Positions 34,289-46,152 of a stretch of DNA of 64,000 nucleotides are shown in pieces (the stretch's first letter is position 1; every line of letters starts with the position of its first letter). Both the position numbers and the translations under genes were made by a program. The stretch is from the NCBI RefSeq assembly GCF_048544455.1, contig NC_133538.1, positions 21,190,469-21,254,468 of the forward strand. The letters run 5' to 3'. This DNA is from Silene latifolia (taxonomy: Eukaryota > Streptophyta > Magnoliopsida > Caryophyllales > Caryophyllaceae). Under the pieces are notes generated by a model. The model did no database searches. It saw nothing but the letters and a program-made list of their open reading frames with translations, and had not been told where the DNA came from.

Positions 34289-35749
34289 GATACTGTCGTT
34301 TGTGTACCAAAAATAAACCTAAACATACTAACGGAAGCTAGTGATAAGTAGGGTCGATTCTCCACATGGAGGCAAGATATCTGTCTAAGGTCCGTCTATT
34401 TGAGTCACAAAATGGGGGGTTTTAATTTTTATTTCTAAACTACTGAGAGATTAAAGGAAAGAGAGATTAACAAGAGCAATAAAAGCGAGTAAATACGGTA
34501 TAAGTGATCAGATAAATAGGGTATGCCAGGATTTCAGTTCACCATGGTAGTCTATCGATTCAGCTGCAAATAGCCTAGACAATCTACTGTGAGAAGGATA
34601 TAGGAAAGGTCCTTCCGGTCCACTTTCTACGCTACATTTCCACTAACATAACTTCCGTCCTCATTAGGGTAGTCTACTGTTCATAACAGGTCTATTTAAT
34701 CCAATATTCCGATCTAGGAGTAAACTTAACCAGATTAATGTAATTTAGAAGCGTGCACTCAACTAAACTGATGTTACAGTTAAATTTCTATGGAGACAGA
34801 TTCTCACAAGTAAATCATCTAACCTATTCGCTACATCGTCGCAATCCTACCATGAATTCCCTAGTCCCGACATAAAAGGAATAAGATACTCATGTTATTA
34901 ATGATGTCAGCAATAATAATATTAAGAATGCTAATTAGAAACATTATAAAACAATAATAATTAAGCATAAACGAGATTAGGGCAAAAGCGATAATTAAAG
35001 AACAAGAGATTAAAGTAAGCAAAGTAATAAGTACTAAGATTAAGGAGTAATAGAGTGATTACAATCTTTATGAATCCGACGTAGAGAACAGTCCAAAAGT
35101 CAAGCAAAGAGCAAGGATTAAGAGAAAGATTAAGCAGTAGGTTTCAAAGCAAAAGTATGAAAAGTATGTGAAAGATGAAAGATAGATCCTAATGACCTAA
35201 TTATGTTTCCCTTAAATAGGGAAATAAAAACTTAACAAAAATAAACTATCACGGGTTACTAAAGCCCGCATAGAGAGCAAACCTATCAATGGATTGAAAC
35301 CACTCGATCGAGATCTTCTCCAGTATTTCCTCTCAATCTAGCAGATAAAACTCTTGATCCATGAACTCTCACAATCAGCATTTCGATCGAGCAAATAGAA
35401 CAACTCGATCGACCCCTTTGACCAGCCAATCCACTCGATCGAACCATGAATCTTCTCGATCGAGTGCTTTTCCTTCAAGTCAGCCTCTAACTCGTCTTTG
35501 GCAGCTCCCTTGACCTTCCTTTATGCACTCCAAGATACGACTCTCGCTATAACACTCCCGTCTTCTCGTAATGCATGCTAAATAGGACGAATAGGGCGCG
35601 GTTCCACCACTTCTAGGTTCATTTCTGCAATTTAGACAAAACAAACCAAAGTAGCCAATTCGGGGCATTTTGCATTACATAACGATACAAAAAGGCATAG
35701 AAATACGTGCAATAAAAGACTAAAAAGATTAGATAAATTGCACGTATCA
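34289..35749 (-). mobile_element. Solo LTR in Athila gag
   Basis: The 1461-bp segment starts TGATACTGTCG and ends GCACGTATCA, flanked by the TSD ATACC (34284-34288 and 35750-35754). Removing it joins the gag reading SCPFHGYTDQDLLLNF. It is related to the LTRs at 55176 and 56986-58337. Comparison with 56986-58337 (whose PPT lies on its left) places this copy on the minus strand. It carries a cluster of CGATCGAG palindromes (35300-35465). No internal region remains, so LTR-LTR recombination is the likely origin. Confidence 0.9.
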
Positions 35750-36477
35750 ATACCCATGGAATGGACAACTAGCAAGAAGTTGCTTGAACCTCTCCCAATA
35801 CTCATACAAGTTCTCTCCATCCATTTGTTCCACATTACTTATTTCTTTTTTAGTTGAGAGGAGAGACTAGCGGGAAAATACTTCTCTAGGAAAGCCTTCT
35901 TCATGTGATTCCAAGTAGTAATGCTCCCGGTGGAGAGATAGTAAAGCCAATCGTTTGCCGCGTCCTTGAGTGAAAAAGGGAAGGCTCTTAGTTTAAGTTG
36001 CTCGTCGGTAACCCTATTAGGCTTCATACTCGAGCAAAATACATGGAATTTGTTTAAATTCTTATTGGGATCTTCCATACTAGCTCCATGGAATTGGGGC
36101 AATTGGTGGATAAGCCCGGACTTGAGTTCAAAGGTGGCATTTTCTGCTAAGGCCGGAAAGGAAATACACAAGGGGACTTGTGTAAGGTCCGGGGCGATAA
36201 GTTCTTTGATGGTCCTAGGCCTTGGTGGATCCTCCCTTAGTGGATCATTCCTTTGTGGATTCTCGGCATCACCTATGATAATTCTTATGGGTTATGGATC
36301 GGTTTCTATAACAAAAGAGATGATGTTATCTTCCTCTTGGTCTTATTGAGTCACGGGATTAATTTCTTGAATAACCGGGGTCTCTCTTCTAATACCTCCT
36401 CCTATCCAAGCAAGTGATATTTTAATTTCCGGGTTGAATGGAAAAAGTGGTTCACTTGAGTTCCTAGTATTGACCAT
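35750..36477 (-). pseudogene. Athila gag N-terminal part
   Basis: On the minus strand the likely start is ATG 36477-36475 (MVNTRNSSEPLF). A stop (TAA) lies near 36350 and more changes near 36300. The gag core then reads ELKSGLIHQLPQFHGASMEDP, LRAFPFSLKDAANDWLYYL and TWNHMKKAFLEKYFP (36130-35870), a typical retrotransposon gag fold. The frame then breaks, and NVEQMDGENLYEYWERFKQL leads into the solo LTR junction. It forms the particle shell in intact elements; this copy is dead. Confidence 0.88.
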
Positions 36478-36615
36478 AAACAATTCTACACAAAAGTACA
36501 CAATCAAATAGGTTCACACAAGTAATGAACAAAACAATAACAAATGTGAAATGAAAATTAACTAACAAAACTATTCTAAAAAACACCAATAAAAACACTA
36601 ACAAAACCGTTACCT
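36478..36615 (-). other. Athila leader
   Basis: This short A-rich stretch lies between the PBS and the gag start. It has no other features. Confidence 0.6.
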
Positions 36616-36633
36616 TCCCCGGCAACGGTGCCA
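36616..36633 (-). other. Athila primer binding site, tRNA-Asp type
   Basis: On the minus strand it reads TGGCACCGTTGCCGGGGA. The related elements at 46130-46147 and 50558-50575 have TGGCGCC here, so this copy shows one G-to-A change. The tRNA-Asp assignment follows known Athila elements. Confidence 0.8.
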
Positions 36634-36638
36634 AAATT

Positions 36639-38015
36639 TGACACGCCTAAAACATCGCTATTTAAGACGGCCAAATTAATAATTTATATACCACAATACG
36701 TACTAATCAAGGCTAGTTATAAGACAAGTAGCAAGTAATGGGATCGAACCCAAGAGAAGGGGGGTTTTGCAATGGTGAAATCAAGAGAGCAATTAGAACA
36801 ATTGTGACAAATTAACAAGTATGTAAAACGCGGGGTTTTTGGTTTGGTTTTCAAAAGTAACAAAACACAATTCAAATAAGAGTGAACAACAAGTAATCAA
36901 TCAAACAAGTTTTAAGATGGAAATTTATCAAGTTTAAGGAAAACTTAATCCGACTCAATAAAGTGAGGCACTTTAGTTGATGAAACCACTCAGTCAATCC
37001 TTCTAATTAATATTATTGCCCTATTAGTGAGATTAATTCTCCAAATTCCCTTAATTAGAAGTCAACCACAAGGAAATCACACTTAATAATTGACCCAACT
37101 TATTAATTCCTCTAGTGGAAATCACACACATAGATTAATTAACAAGAAGATGAAGCAATAGGAATCTAATAGGTGTAATTACTCACAATAAAAACACAAT
37201 TAATGAGCAATCACAAATTAATCTCTCAAATGTTAATTAAACCAAGAAGAAATCACATCATTAGTCTAATAACAAGTTGTTGCAATATGGGATTACAAGG
37301 AAATCACACTTAATAAACCCAACAACAAGTAAATTAAGGAACTTGGAAAGATTAAGTAACAAGAAGATGACACTTAATCGCCATAATCTAACAAGGATTC
37401 CAAAATTAAGCAATTAAACACAAGAGATTAAGAACAATAATAATAATTAAGGAAAGATTAAGGAGTCTTACAACAAAAGATTACACCTTTGAGTCGGATT
37501 AAGAAGAGGAGATTAGTTCTCCATAATAGATCTAAACCCAATTAAAAGATGAATAATTCTCCAAATTAAAAATTAATTCTTCAATAATGCAAAAGATGTG
37601 TTAATCTAGAGGAAAACACACTATATATAGTCTAATACAACCTAGTAACCATGGGATTAAGATGAGAGAAGCCCATAATACAAAACGGAAGTAACCCAGA
37701 AAACATCGCACGTTGCGAAAAATGGGAGCAGGAAACTCGCACCGTGCGAGTTAGCTGCTGATATCTGTCTTCAATTCGTTCCTTGCTTGATCTTTGAAAG
37801 GCTTCCTCATGATGTCTTTGGTGCTTGATCTTAGCCTTCCTTTGCTGCTTTCTTTGCTCCAACTTACCTTCAATTCTACTCTGATACTTCTTTGTTGCAA
37901 GTAGTAACATTTGGTGTTTGGATTAAAAGCATTGAAAATGCCCAAAACCCTTTGCAAAATGCTACTAAAAGAGCTCCAAATGCAATAGAATGTAGGTAGA
38001 AAAGGGAGCTCATCA
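36639..38015 (-). repeat. Athila 5' LTR
   Basis: The 1377-bp LTR runs on the minus strand from TGATGAG (38015) to GTGTCA (36639). It contains a stretch of AATTAA-rich sequence and the paired palindromes near 37705-37752. The ORFs seen in it are not genes. Confidence 0.9.
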
Positions 38016-39116
38016 TCTACTCTCCCAATAAAAAGTCTTATATTAATTTCTCATAAGAATTTTGATTAATTTCTCGTATAAGAATTTTGTTATGATATGC
38101 CAAGGAAATTTAAAGTCAGATTTTAACTCTGTTGTCTGCGCTAGGCTCAAATACCGATTTTCAACGTATAATACTCATTTCTTGTAAGAGAGTTATTTGT
38201 GTTTACATGACTATTTATGTTGCCATTACCATGGCACCAACCTGTGGGGTTATTAAGCAGGGTAATTATTAAATATAATCAAAATTATGAGGCCTTCTAT
38301 AATAAAAGAGAAAGAAAAAAAAGACGAGGAATAATAGTAAATTCGGTTAGAGTAATGTTTTTGGTATGAATATAAAAGCTGAGGAATGGTGAGGGGGGTG
38401 AGAAATAATTGATGAAATAAAGTGCAATAAGAGAAGCGATATGATTGGAAATGTTTTAATATAGCAATTTATGTACATAGGAGGTTATTGATCTGAATCT
38501 TACTGGTGTATACCTTTGTACATAGGTTACTAAAAATTAACTGGAGGGAAGAAGAAAAAAGAAAAGATTCTTGCAACCCCAAATTCGCTTATGATTGTCT
38601 AAACTAGAATCAAAGACACCTACCCGCGCTACTTTGAAATCTGATGGTGTTTTTCGCTCATCAACTTCCAATTCCAATTCCTGTGACCCTCCGACTCAAC
38701 ATGTCTAGACCTTACTTACGTTTCGCTTAAACTACCTGACAACGTTTACCATGAAACTGAGGAAGCAGGTGTGTGCATGTCGTGGACTGACTTTCGGTTG
38801 CATGGATCTGGCAGTTTCTGCATTTTCTGATCAGTTCCACAACGACGCTGTCCATAGATCAAATTATTTCGGTTCTTTTTAGTGGGAATCATATGAATAT
38901 GGCTTTAATGCAAGATTTTACTTTTAACGCTTTGCTCATAGGGTGAGGCGGATGGGTTTCTTCCCGATGCATTTTTTAGGGCTTTCGGCACACTTTCTTG
39001 GCCGGGGTTGAAAGCACGGGTTGGAAGCATGAGCGATGAGCTTCTCGACTTTCGGAATCTTATGCTGCAATTAATTAGATGGTCCCATTTAATTTTTTGG
39101 TAAACTGGTAATGCAG
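38016..39116. other. Intergenic DNA, possibly host
   Basis: This stretch lies outside the recognised LTR elements. It is AT-rich with no clear coding domain. The first FabG-like exon begins at its right edge, so part of it could be an intron. I looked for upstream FabG exons (cofactor-binding TGASRGIG, NNAG) and did not see them. Confidence 0.4.
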
Positions 39117-39897
<781 letters not shown>

Positions 39898-39944
39898 TGA
39901 AATTGATAAGAGTGTGATTTTTTAAAATTAGTACTTCTTTCATG

Positions 39945-40370
39945 TAGGGTCTCTTCTTTTCTTCTGAGCTTCTATCTTCTTCAGTGTGGACCTTATTACC
40001 TTTTGTTAGAAGTTTGACTAAGACCACCCCCAAAGTTGTAAACATCGATCTTTTCAGTAAACAAGAGGCTTGACTGAAAGTACTCGGGATCCAAATACCG
40101 AAATTTACCCTTGACCGCCTTGTCCGAGTGTTCTATTCCCATTGAAATGATCTGTGGCCCTGTCTAATTCATCAACACTTAAAATTCTAATACTTTCTGC
40201 AACTGTTTTGCCGACTGTCATTTGCTGTTGCAACAATAATCTGCCATTTTGCTCAAAATTTTTAACTTCCGGCCTAATAATCCTTTTATTTATGAACCAG
40301 TAGAGCCACCAGTCTATTAGCAGCATAGGTAAAGGACAGTCTGCCAATTGTTGCTCTGTACAGAATTTCA
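39945..40370 (-). pseudogene. Wall-associated receptor kinase (WAK-like) fragment with internal deletion
   Basis: The minus strand encodes a hydrophobic segment (LLIDWWLYWFINKRIIRP), the juxtamembrane FEQNGRLLLQQQM, then ELDRATDHFNGNRTLGQGGQG, the start of the kinase P-loop. The sequence passes directly into VKGKFRYLDPEYFQSSLLF and TEKIDVYNFG, which belong after the activation loop. About 150 residues of kinase core are therefore missing. A one-base change in a G tract then shifts the frame to VVLVKLLTKGNKV. WAK kinases span the plasma membrane and signal from the cell wall. This is a clear pseudogene. Confidence 0.85.
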
Positions 40371-40963
40371 GGCTATACTACTTTGATACTTGAATTTAGT
40401 GGAGTTTCATCTATGTCTTTATTTAGAATGTTTAGATTGTGAGGGTAGGGGGGAAGGTCATAGAGAGTGGGAGATGGGGGGATTTGCGACAAAGTATGGT
40501 ACTTTATTTGCTGTTTGTGGATTTCTTCTTTATGGAGATAAGTGAGAACAAACAATTTAGTTAATCTGCTTTTGTAACTAAGATTAATGAGCGACTTTCT
40601 TATTTAGCCGTCTATGCTTTTCTTGAATATTGCAATGGCAGGATTTTGTTTATATCTAATGATTAGCATGTGCAGGTTCCTTGAACTTTGTATTTTTGGC
40701 CTAGATTTATTTGATGAATGCCATTTTTGTTAGTCTTTAATTTACAGTAAAGTGCTTTAGGAGGAGGGAGAGAGAGGGGGGGGGAGGAAGCAGTGAAGGC
40801 GGGGAGACGAGGAGGTAGTTGGATTGAATTAAATCAAGTTTTTATCCTATTACATGTATTTGAAATTCCTAAGACAATGCTATCTCTTGGAAATTGTATG
40901 TGTAATTGAAAGTTAATTATTAATTAATTAAATAATTAAGCTTACATTTTAGCAAAAAAAAAG
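40371..40963. other. Intergenic DNA with purine-rich patch
   Basis: I see no gene. A GA-rich tract lies at 40756-40820. An A run directly precedes the Tekay LTR. Confidence 0.45.
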
Positions 40964-41720
40964 TGTAATACTACGGTTTTCTATGTCTGTGGGTACTCTA
41001 TCGAGTGGGGCTTACTCTGTCGAGTAAGTAGTTTTTGATGCAAAATAGTAGACTGCCTGTAGGGTACTCGATCGAGTAAGTTGGGGACTCGATCGTGTAA
41101 GGGTCACTTGATCGAGTAAGTCACTTACTCGATCGAGTAAGTTAGTTTTACGGGCTGAGTTTGACGGGTTTTGTTAATGATGCGAGATTAATATAAAAAG
41201 ATGACCGTCACTTTTCTTAATCTCTTTTAACATTCAAAGAAACCTATTTGAGAAGAAGAGGAGTTACGTAAGTTGTATTCGTCGCATTGTTAACAAATCC
41301 CCAAGGCTAGGAGTGTCGGATCATCTTGTTCTTTACGCCGTTGTGATCCTTGTGTCGAGGGTAAGCTTTTTATACAATTTTTATAATGTTTTGTTAAAGT
41401 TGGTTGAAACCCTAATTGGGTGATATTGGGGGTTTTGGGTGATTTGTATGAATGTGGTAGTAATTGTATGTATGTATGTTATAGGAGGAGGTTTCCTTGA
41501 GGAAAGATTCTGATTAGCTGCTAAGACCGTCTGTGGTGTTTGCTTTCCAGGTAGGGTTTCCCTACTCAATATTAATTACATGGCATTGGTTGTGTTGATG
41601 TTGTTGTTGTTGTCGTTGTCGTTGTTGTTGATTGTTTCTTTTATCGTATTGGCATCGGTTGTTGGTAAGTGTTGTTTGTATATGATGATTGATTGATAAT
41701 TCTCCGTGATCTTCGGGGTG
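40964..41720 (+). repeat. Tekay 5' LTR, first part
   Basis: This starts TGTAATAC and carries six TACTCGATCGAGTA-like palindromes (two at 40991-41027, four at 41066-41142). A TATA box, TATAAAAAG, is at 41192-41200. It ends with GGGTG (41716-41720), the target duplicated by the inner element. Confidence 0.85.
41192..41200 (+). promoter_or_regulatory. TATA box of the Tekay LTR
   Basis: TATAAAAAG lies downstream of the palindrome cluster and upstream of a T/C-rich stretch. Promoter use is inferred. Confidence 0.5.
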
Positions 41721-43089
41721 TGATAGGCTATCGTACATCTATGCAAAAATAAATATCCTAGACACAAATGAATGTAGTACTTAGGGGTTGAATACACAGA
41801 GAGACGGTAGTTGTTAATGAGTTTTTATGGAGTGAATTTTATCAAGGTCGGTTTATCGGTTGTTGGTTGGTTGGATAATGGAAGAAAACAATAATGATAA
41901 TGAAATAGTCTAGGGAGGTCGGGTCACACATGCAATTTATGTAAATGCTTAAATTAAACATAGGAGTTGACGAATCGTTAATTGTTTAGGCTTAAAGACA
42001 CCCACCTCACGATATTAGTGTCAACCATAGACCGGGTCCTAGAGAAACTCTCGTTTATGACTAGGTCGTCCTACTACACATGCTTAGTCTAATTCGATTC
42101 CATGTCTCTCGACTTATAGAACGAATTAACAAACTTAATCAATGAATAAGGCCTTTAAACAAAGATTAAACGTGACGATACAAACATGTGATAGAAACAA
42201 TGAAACGATATTATAACATCCTAGTTTATCATGTTACAAATACTATTTATGCATGGCTCCCTTCATTCCCTAGACAAGGTAGACTACTCTAACATAATGT
42301 AAATATAAATGTAAACTAAACTAATGACAATTGAAATGATAAACATAATGAAAATAGGAATAGAATTACCTTCAAATGGAAATGGAAATGGAATTGAAGA
42401 ACAGTGCAAATATAAATAACTTGAATATAACTTGAAATGGAAATTGTAATATAAATTGAAATGCTTAAAGGAAATTGTTTATAGTAAATCTAGTCTAAAC
42501 TAAACTAAGAACTAAACTAAGAATATGAAAGTAGTGTAGAAAATACTAAGAAAAATGGTGTCTCAAGGTGTGTAAGATTAGCACCCCTTATATAGGAATA
42601 AGGGAGTAAAATTTGTAGAGGAATCCAAAATGGCATCCTAAGCATACTCTTAATTTTCCTTCAATTCTTGAGTAATTGCCAAGGGGATCCAATGTGAGCC
42701 ATTAATCCCATTTTTAAGCCTCCGGTTAAATGTGATATTTATCTTCTTAAGACCTTCCAAAGAGCATCCTAAGTTGACCATCTTGTGTATAATTTTGCGG
42801 ACTTGTAATGTGGGCTTCATTTTGTGATTTAATTAGCATTCTACATTTCACATTTCTTCATGCTTGGCCTTTTAATATCTTCCGGCTTTCATACTTAGCC
42901 ATATATTCTAGTGCTTGCAAATGTGATAGGAAAAAGCCACTAAATGCTTAGATTCCTACAAAATGTAACAAATACAAACAATACACCTAGAATACAAGAT
43001 TAGCTCACAAATATACTAATTAAAGTATGATATGCAATCAAAACCGAGCTAAAATGAGGGGTAAAAGTATATATAAAATGAACACATCA
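41721..43089 (-). repeat. LTR A (3' LTR of the array)
   Basis: This 1369-bp LTR runs on the minus strand from TGATGTG (43089) to CTATCA (41721). A minus-strand TATA box (CTATATAAG) lies at 42587-42595. It carries many private substitutions compared with LTRs B and C. On its right is the purine tract AGCTTGGGGTAGTT of the element strand. Confidence 0.9.
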
Positions 43090-44929
43090 AACTACCCCAA
43101 GCTAAGCCCTTGCTTGTCCCCAAGCAAGAAACCATATCCCATCAATTGCAACATCCTAAAAAAGCTAAGTATAATGATTCAAAACCCGAGACAACATGGG
43201 CATAAGTAATAATGCAAAACATGGATAAGATTTACATGACGGCGTAGCATGGAAGACTTTGAGCGAACCTTTAAGCTCTTTCATGATCTTTTGACTAATG
43301 GACTCTCACGATGCACTCAAACTCATTTGTCTATGAAAGGACATTTGTGTGAAAACACTCACTTATCCTCGACTCATGAGAATGTGCCCGTAATCTAATA
43401 TGGTAAACATTTCAAAACTACAAGTCAAAAATAGTCATATGCAAGCATGATAAAGAAGCTAAATGGGTAAGAAGAAGGATAAAAGACATGGGTAGATAGG
43501 GGAACAAATGAATTATGGAAATGTGGAGCTTAAGTTAAGCTAGCAACTATCCAAAATGTAAGGATGCTCAATCCCGAAACTAACCCAATATTGTAATTCA
43601 AACCATAAAAAAATTCTCCAAAAGATGATAATAAAATATGATAATTTCTTACATCAACTTCTTCTTTTTTTTCAATTCAAATTTTCCTTTTTTTTTCATT
43701 TCTCTTTTCATACTTCTTCTCTTTTTTTTTTCTTTATTTCTTTTTTTTTTCAATTCATCATTTTTCATTTTTTTTTTCAATTCTTTTTCTTTTCTCATTT
43801 TTTTCTTCAACAGCATTAAGACCAAGCTCACAATGATATTTCAAGATAGAACAAATCCCAAATGAGCACCCAAACACAACTAATCAAAGCTACTAGCTCA
43901 ACAAGGTAGGCAATATGTATATGTAGCTAGGGATCAATTTTGTGACGGGGTTCAAGAAGGCAAATTCAATCATTAGAATGGCTCCAAAATGCTAACAACA
44001 TATGAATGTATGCTTATAAAGAGATGAAATGAAGACCATACTTATGCGTTTTGATGAAACACACATCATAAGGAGACACCTACACTCACCTAATAGAGAC
44101 CGGATATGGATGCATCGGTCTAAGGAGGTTCTACCTTACCATTTTGTAGCTTGCCAATAGTCAAGATCAAGCTTATTCGGTTCATTTTAATCTCCCACCT
44201 ACTATGTCAAGACGTCCCCATGTAGCAATTATCCCATCATAAAAGAATAAATCATTAGCTATAAGCTATTATTAGAATAAGCAAGAGGGAAAGTAGGCAA
44301 AAAGCAAGCAAAAACACACAATTTTCTCAAAATTTTCTACTAACAACCTACACTACAATGCAAATGCAATCTCCCCCCAAGCTAAACACAACATTGTCCT
44401 CAATGTGGCAACAAGTAAATCACCCAACTAAACCATAAAAATGACTCAAAGCACATAAACTAGAAGGACAAGGGGTTATATTTAATGGGTTGCGAGAAAA
44501 TAAACTAAAATGCAAAGCAAAGAAAATTTACTAGACTAGGTAACCTCCCCCCAAGCTAGAACGGATACGGGGGACTCTTCCAATCGTTAATAATTCAAGA
44601 AAAGGGCCAAAATTGAAAGTTTGATGAAGGAATGATGTTTGCAAATGATTTGGCAATTTTTAATTTTCTTTTTTTAATTTTTTTTTAATTTTTTTTCTGA
44701 AAAAGTTGCGTCCCCGATCAGGGTTGACCATATCTTGCCATATTTTGACTTTCTACGCATTTCTTTTAGCTTCTCCGTTGTTGAAAGTTACAACCCCGAA
44801 CGGGGTTTCATGCATGGGGAAGCGTGCATAACCTCATCGAGACTCCTTTTCTTTATTTAATTGCACCTACAAACCATAAAAATAAACACCGTCAAGTCTA
44901 GTAGTTTTATTTCTATTTCTACGAAAACA
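43090..44929 (-). other. Internal 1, 3' non-coding part
   Basis: No domain is recognised. It contains a T-rich/pyrimidine tract (43660-43810) and two hairpins near the ORF end: CCCC-GATC-AGGG (44712-44723, damaged) and AACCCC-GAAC-GGGGTT (44792-44807). These are shared with internal 2. Confidence 0.65.
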
Positions 44930-45442
44930 TTAAGTTTGCGAAAAATTAAAAACAAAAAAAGCTTGTGTTGCCTCCCAATAAGCGCAAATTTTAAGTCTTG
45001 CTAGACTCCTATTTTTCGAAAGTGGTGGCTTCGTCATCCATAAAAAATAAGTCAAAGCCCTTAGAAGCCGATCATATACCTGTGCATGGGCAATACAAAA
45101 GCATATATACGCTATTGATAAGATTAACGCATAAAAGATCAAAGGATAAGGATGAAAAATCTTATCAAAATGCGTAGGAGAGGCTTCAAAAACAATCACC
45201 GTATTACTCCACTCGTCAGCAAGAGATGGAGCGTCATGCTTAAGACCATGAAATAAATCGTTAGTGCACAAATTATCATCATATATGGTCTCAAATTGGT
45301 GACATGAAGAATCAAGGAGTTGGGTGTCATTGAAAATGGTCGGTTCTTCCCACTTATCCTCGATGGGCTCATCACGAAGTCCCACATTAACCACAATTAA
45401 GTTAAATACGTCCTCCATTAAAGGATTCTCAAAGGTTTCCAT
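44930..45442 (-). pseudogene. Env-like C-terminal ORF with one membrane segment, copy 1
   Basis: A 170-codon minus-strand frame begins METFENPLMEDVFN. It is acidic, then has a strongly hydrophobic stretch IFYALILSIAYICFCIAHA (about residues 105-123), followed by QVYDRLLRALTYFLW. It follows in another frame after the middle ORF, so it was probably once part of one longer protein. The single membrane-spanning segment near the C-terminus recalls the env-like ORFs of Athila relatives, but no function is shown. A homolog is at 49352-49870. Confidence 0.55.
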
Positions 45443-45759
45443 AGGCTCGGGTGAACCTCATCAGTGTCATTAAAATTGGGCCCAACAATATCCATGTCAT
45501 GGGTATCATCTACTACAAGATCAATGTCATTAACATGAGTCTCTAAGTGGTCAATTGGAGTGATATTAAGAGGAATTTCATAAGAAAAATTATGACCATC
45601 ATCATCATCTTCCAATAATTCTAAATTATTAGGGGTAAAAGACTCACGTTGGGAAGGTGGAAGAGCAGAAGCTTCGATAAAACGCTCATTTCCTTCTCGC
45701 ATTTTTGGGAGCATGTCTTTGAGTATTTTTATGATACGAGCCTCGGAAGGAAAATCCAA
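45418..45759 (-). pseudogene. Acidic middle ORF, copy 1
   Basis: The 113-codon minus-strand frame includes KDMLPKMREGNERFIEAS and a long run of Asp-rich sequence with NDIDLVVDDTHDMDIV. It overlaps the gag-like ORF by about 30 bp and the membrane ORF by about 25 bp, each in a different frame. The same arrangement is seen in copy 2 (49846-50196). No family is recognised. Confidence 0.5.
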
Positions 45760-46013
45760 AGCTCCCCCGTACTCTTGTAGTAAAGACTCTCACAGCTCAT
45801 GTAAAGAGCCAAATCACGGGACTCGGAATCCATTCCATTAAGTACAACCTGACCCAATTCATATTCATTGTAAATGAATCCAAAAGAAGCAATACGATTA
45901 ACGTATTCGTCAAATTGGGATAAATAGTCATGAAATGGTTGGTTTTGTTGTTGTAGGGAAGGAAATACAGTCATTGGACGGATATTAGGATCCCCTTGAG
46001 ATAGTTTTACCAC
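45729..46013 (-). pseudogene. Gag-like ORF fragment, copy 1
   Basis: The 94-codon minus-strand frame has QQQNQPFHDYLSQFDEYV and YNEYELGQVVLNGMDSESR, in the style of a retrotransposon gag core. It lies about 135 bp from the PBS, as gag should. It is much shorter than a normal gag and lacks a zinc knuckle. The homolog is at 50157-50441. Confidence 0.6.
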
Positions 46014-46129
46014 CTGAAAAAGGCACTAATACTACAAGAAAACCGTGAGAAAGATCCCAAGGAACAAGCGTTCCCCGGGACAACATAATACAAGATAAAA
46101 TTCAACAACTAATAACAAACAAAACTCTC

Positions 46130-46147
46130 TCCCCGGCAACGGCGCCA
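46130..46147 (-). other. Primer binding site, copy 1
   Basis: On the minus strand it reads TGGCGCCGTTGCCGGGGA, the tRNA-Asp type, 5 nt from LTR B. Confidence 0.85.
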
Positions 46148-46152
46148 AAATT

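Larger units (their letters stand above)
1..38015 (-). mobile_element. Athila-type Ty3/gypsy retrotransposon, interrupted, 3' LTR cut by window edge
   Basis: The minus strand reads, from right to left: 5' LTR, PBS, gag, protease, RT, RNase H, integrase, a further 3' ORF, 3' UTR and partial 3' LTR. Positions 1-335 match 37681-38015 with about 20 differences (roughly 94% identity by eye), so the insertion is old. The PBS resembles the tRNA-Asp type known from Athila, and the RT carries FMDD, also usual there. A Copia element (4937-30361) splits the integrase and a solo LTR (34289-35749) splits gag. Without these insertions the element is about 11-12 kb. All coding parts have stops or frameshifts, so it is dead. 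The left TSD lies outside the window; the right flank is TCTAC. Confidence 0.9.

Noticed and set aside
43625..43865. Phe-rich ORFs (also 48063-48299)
   Set aside because: Low-complexity T-rich tract in the pol-less element.
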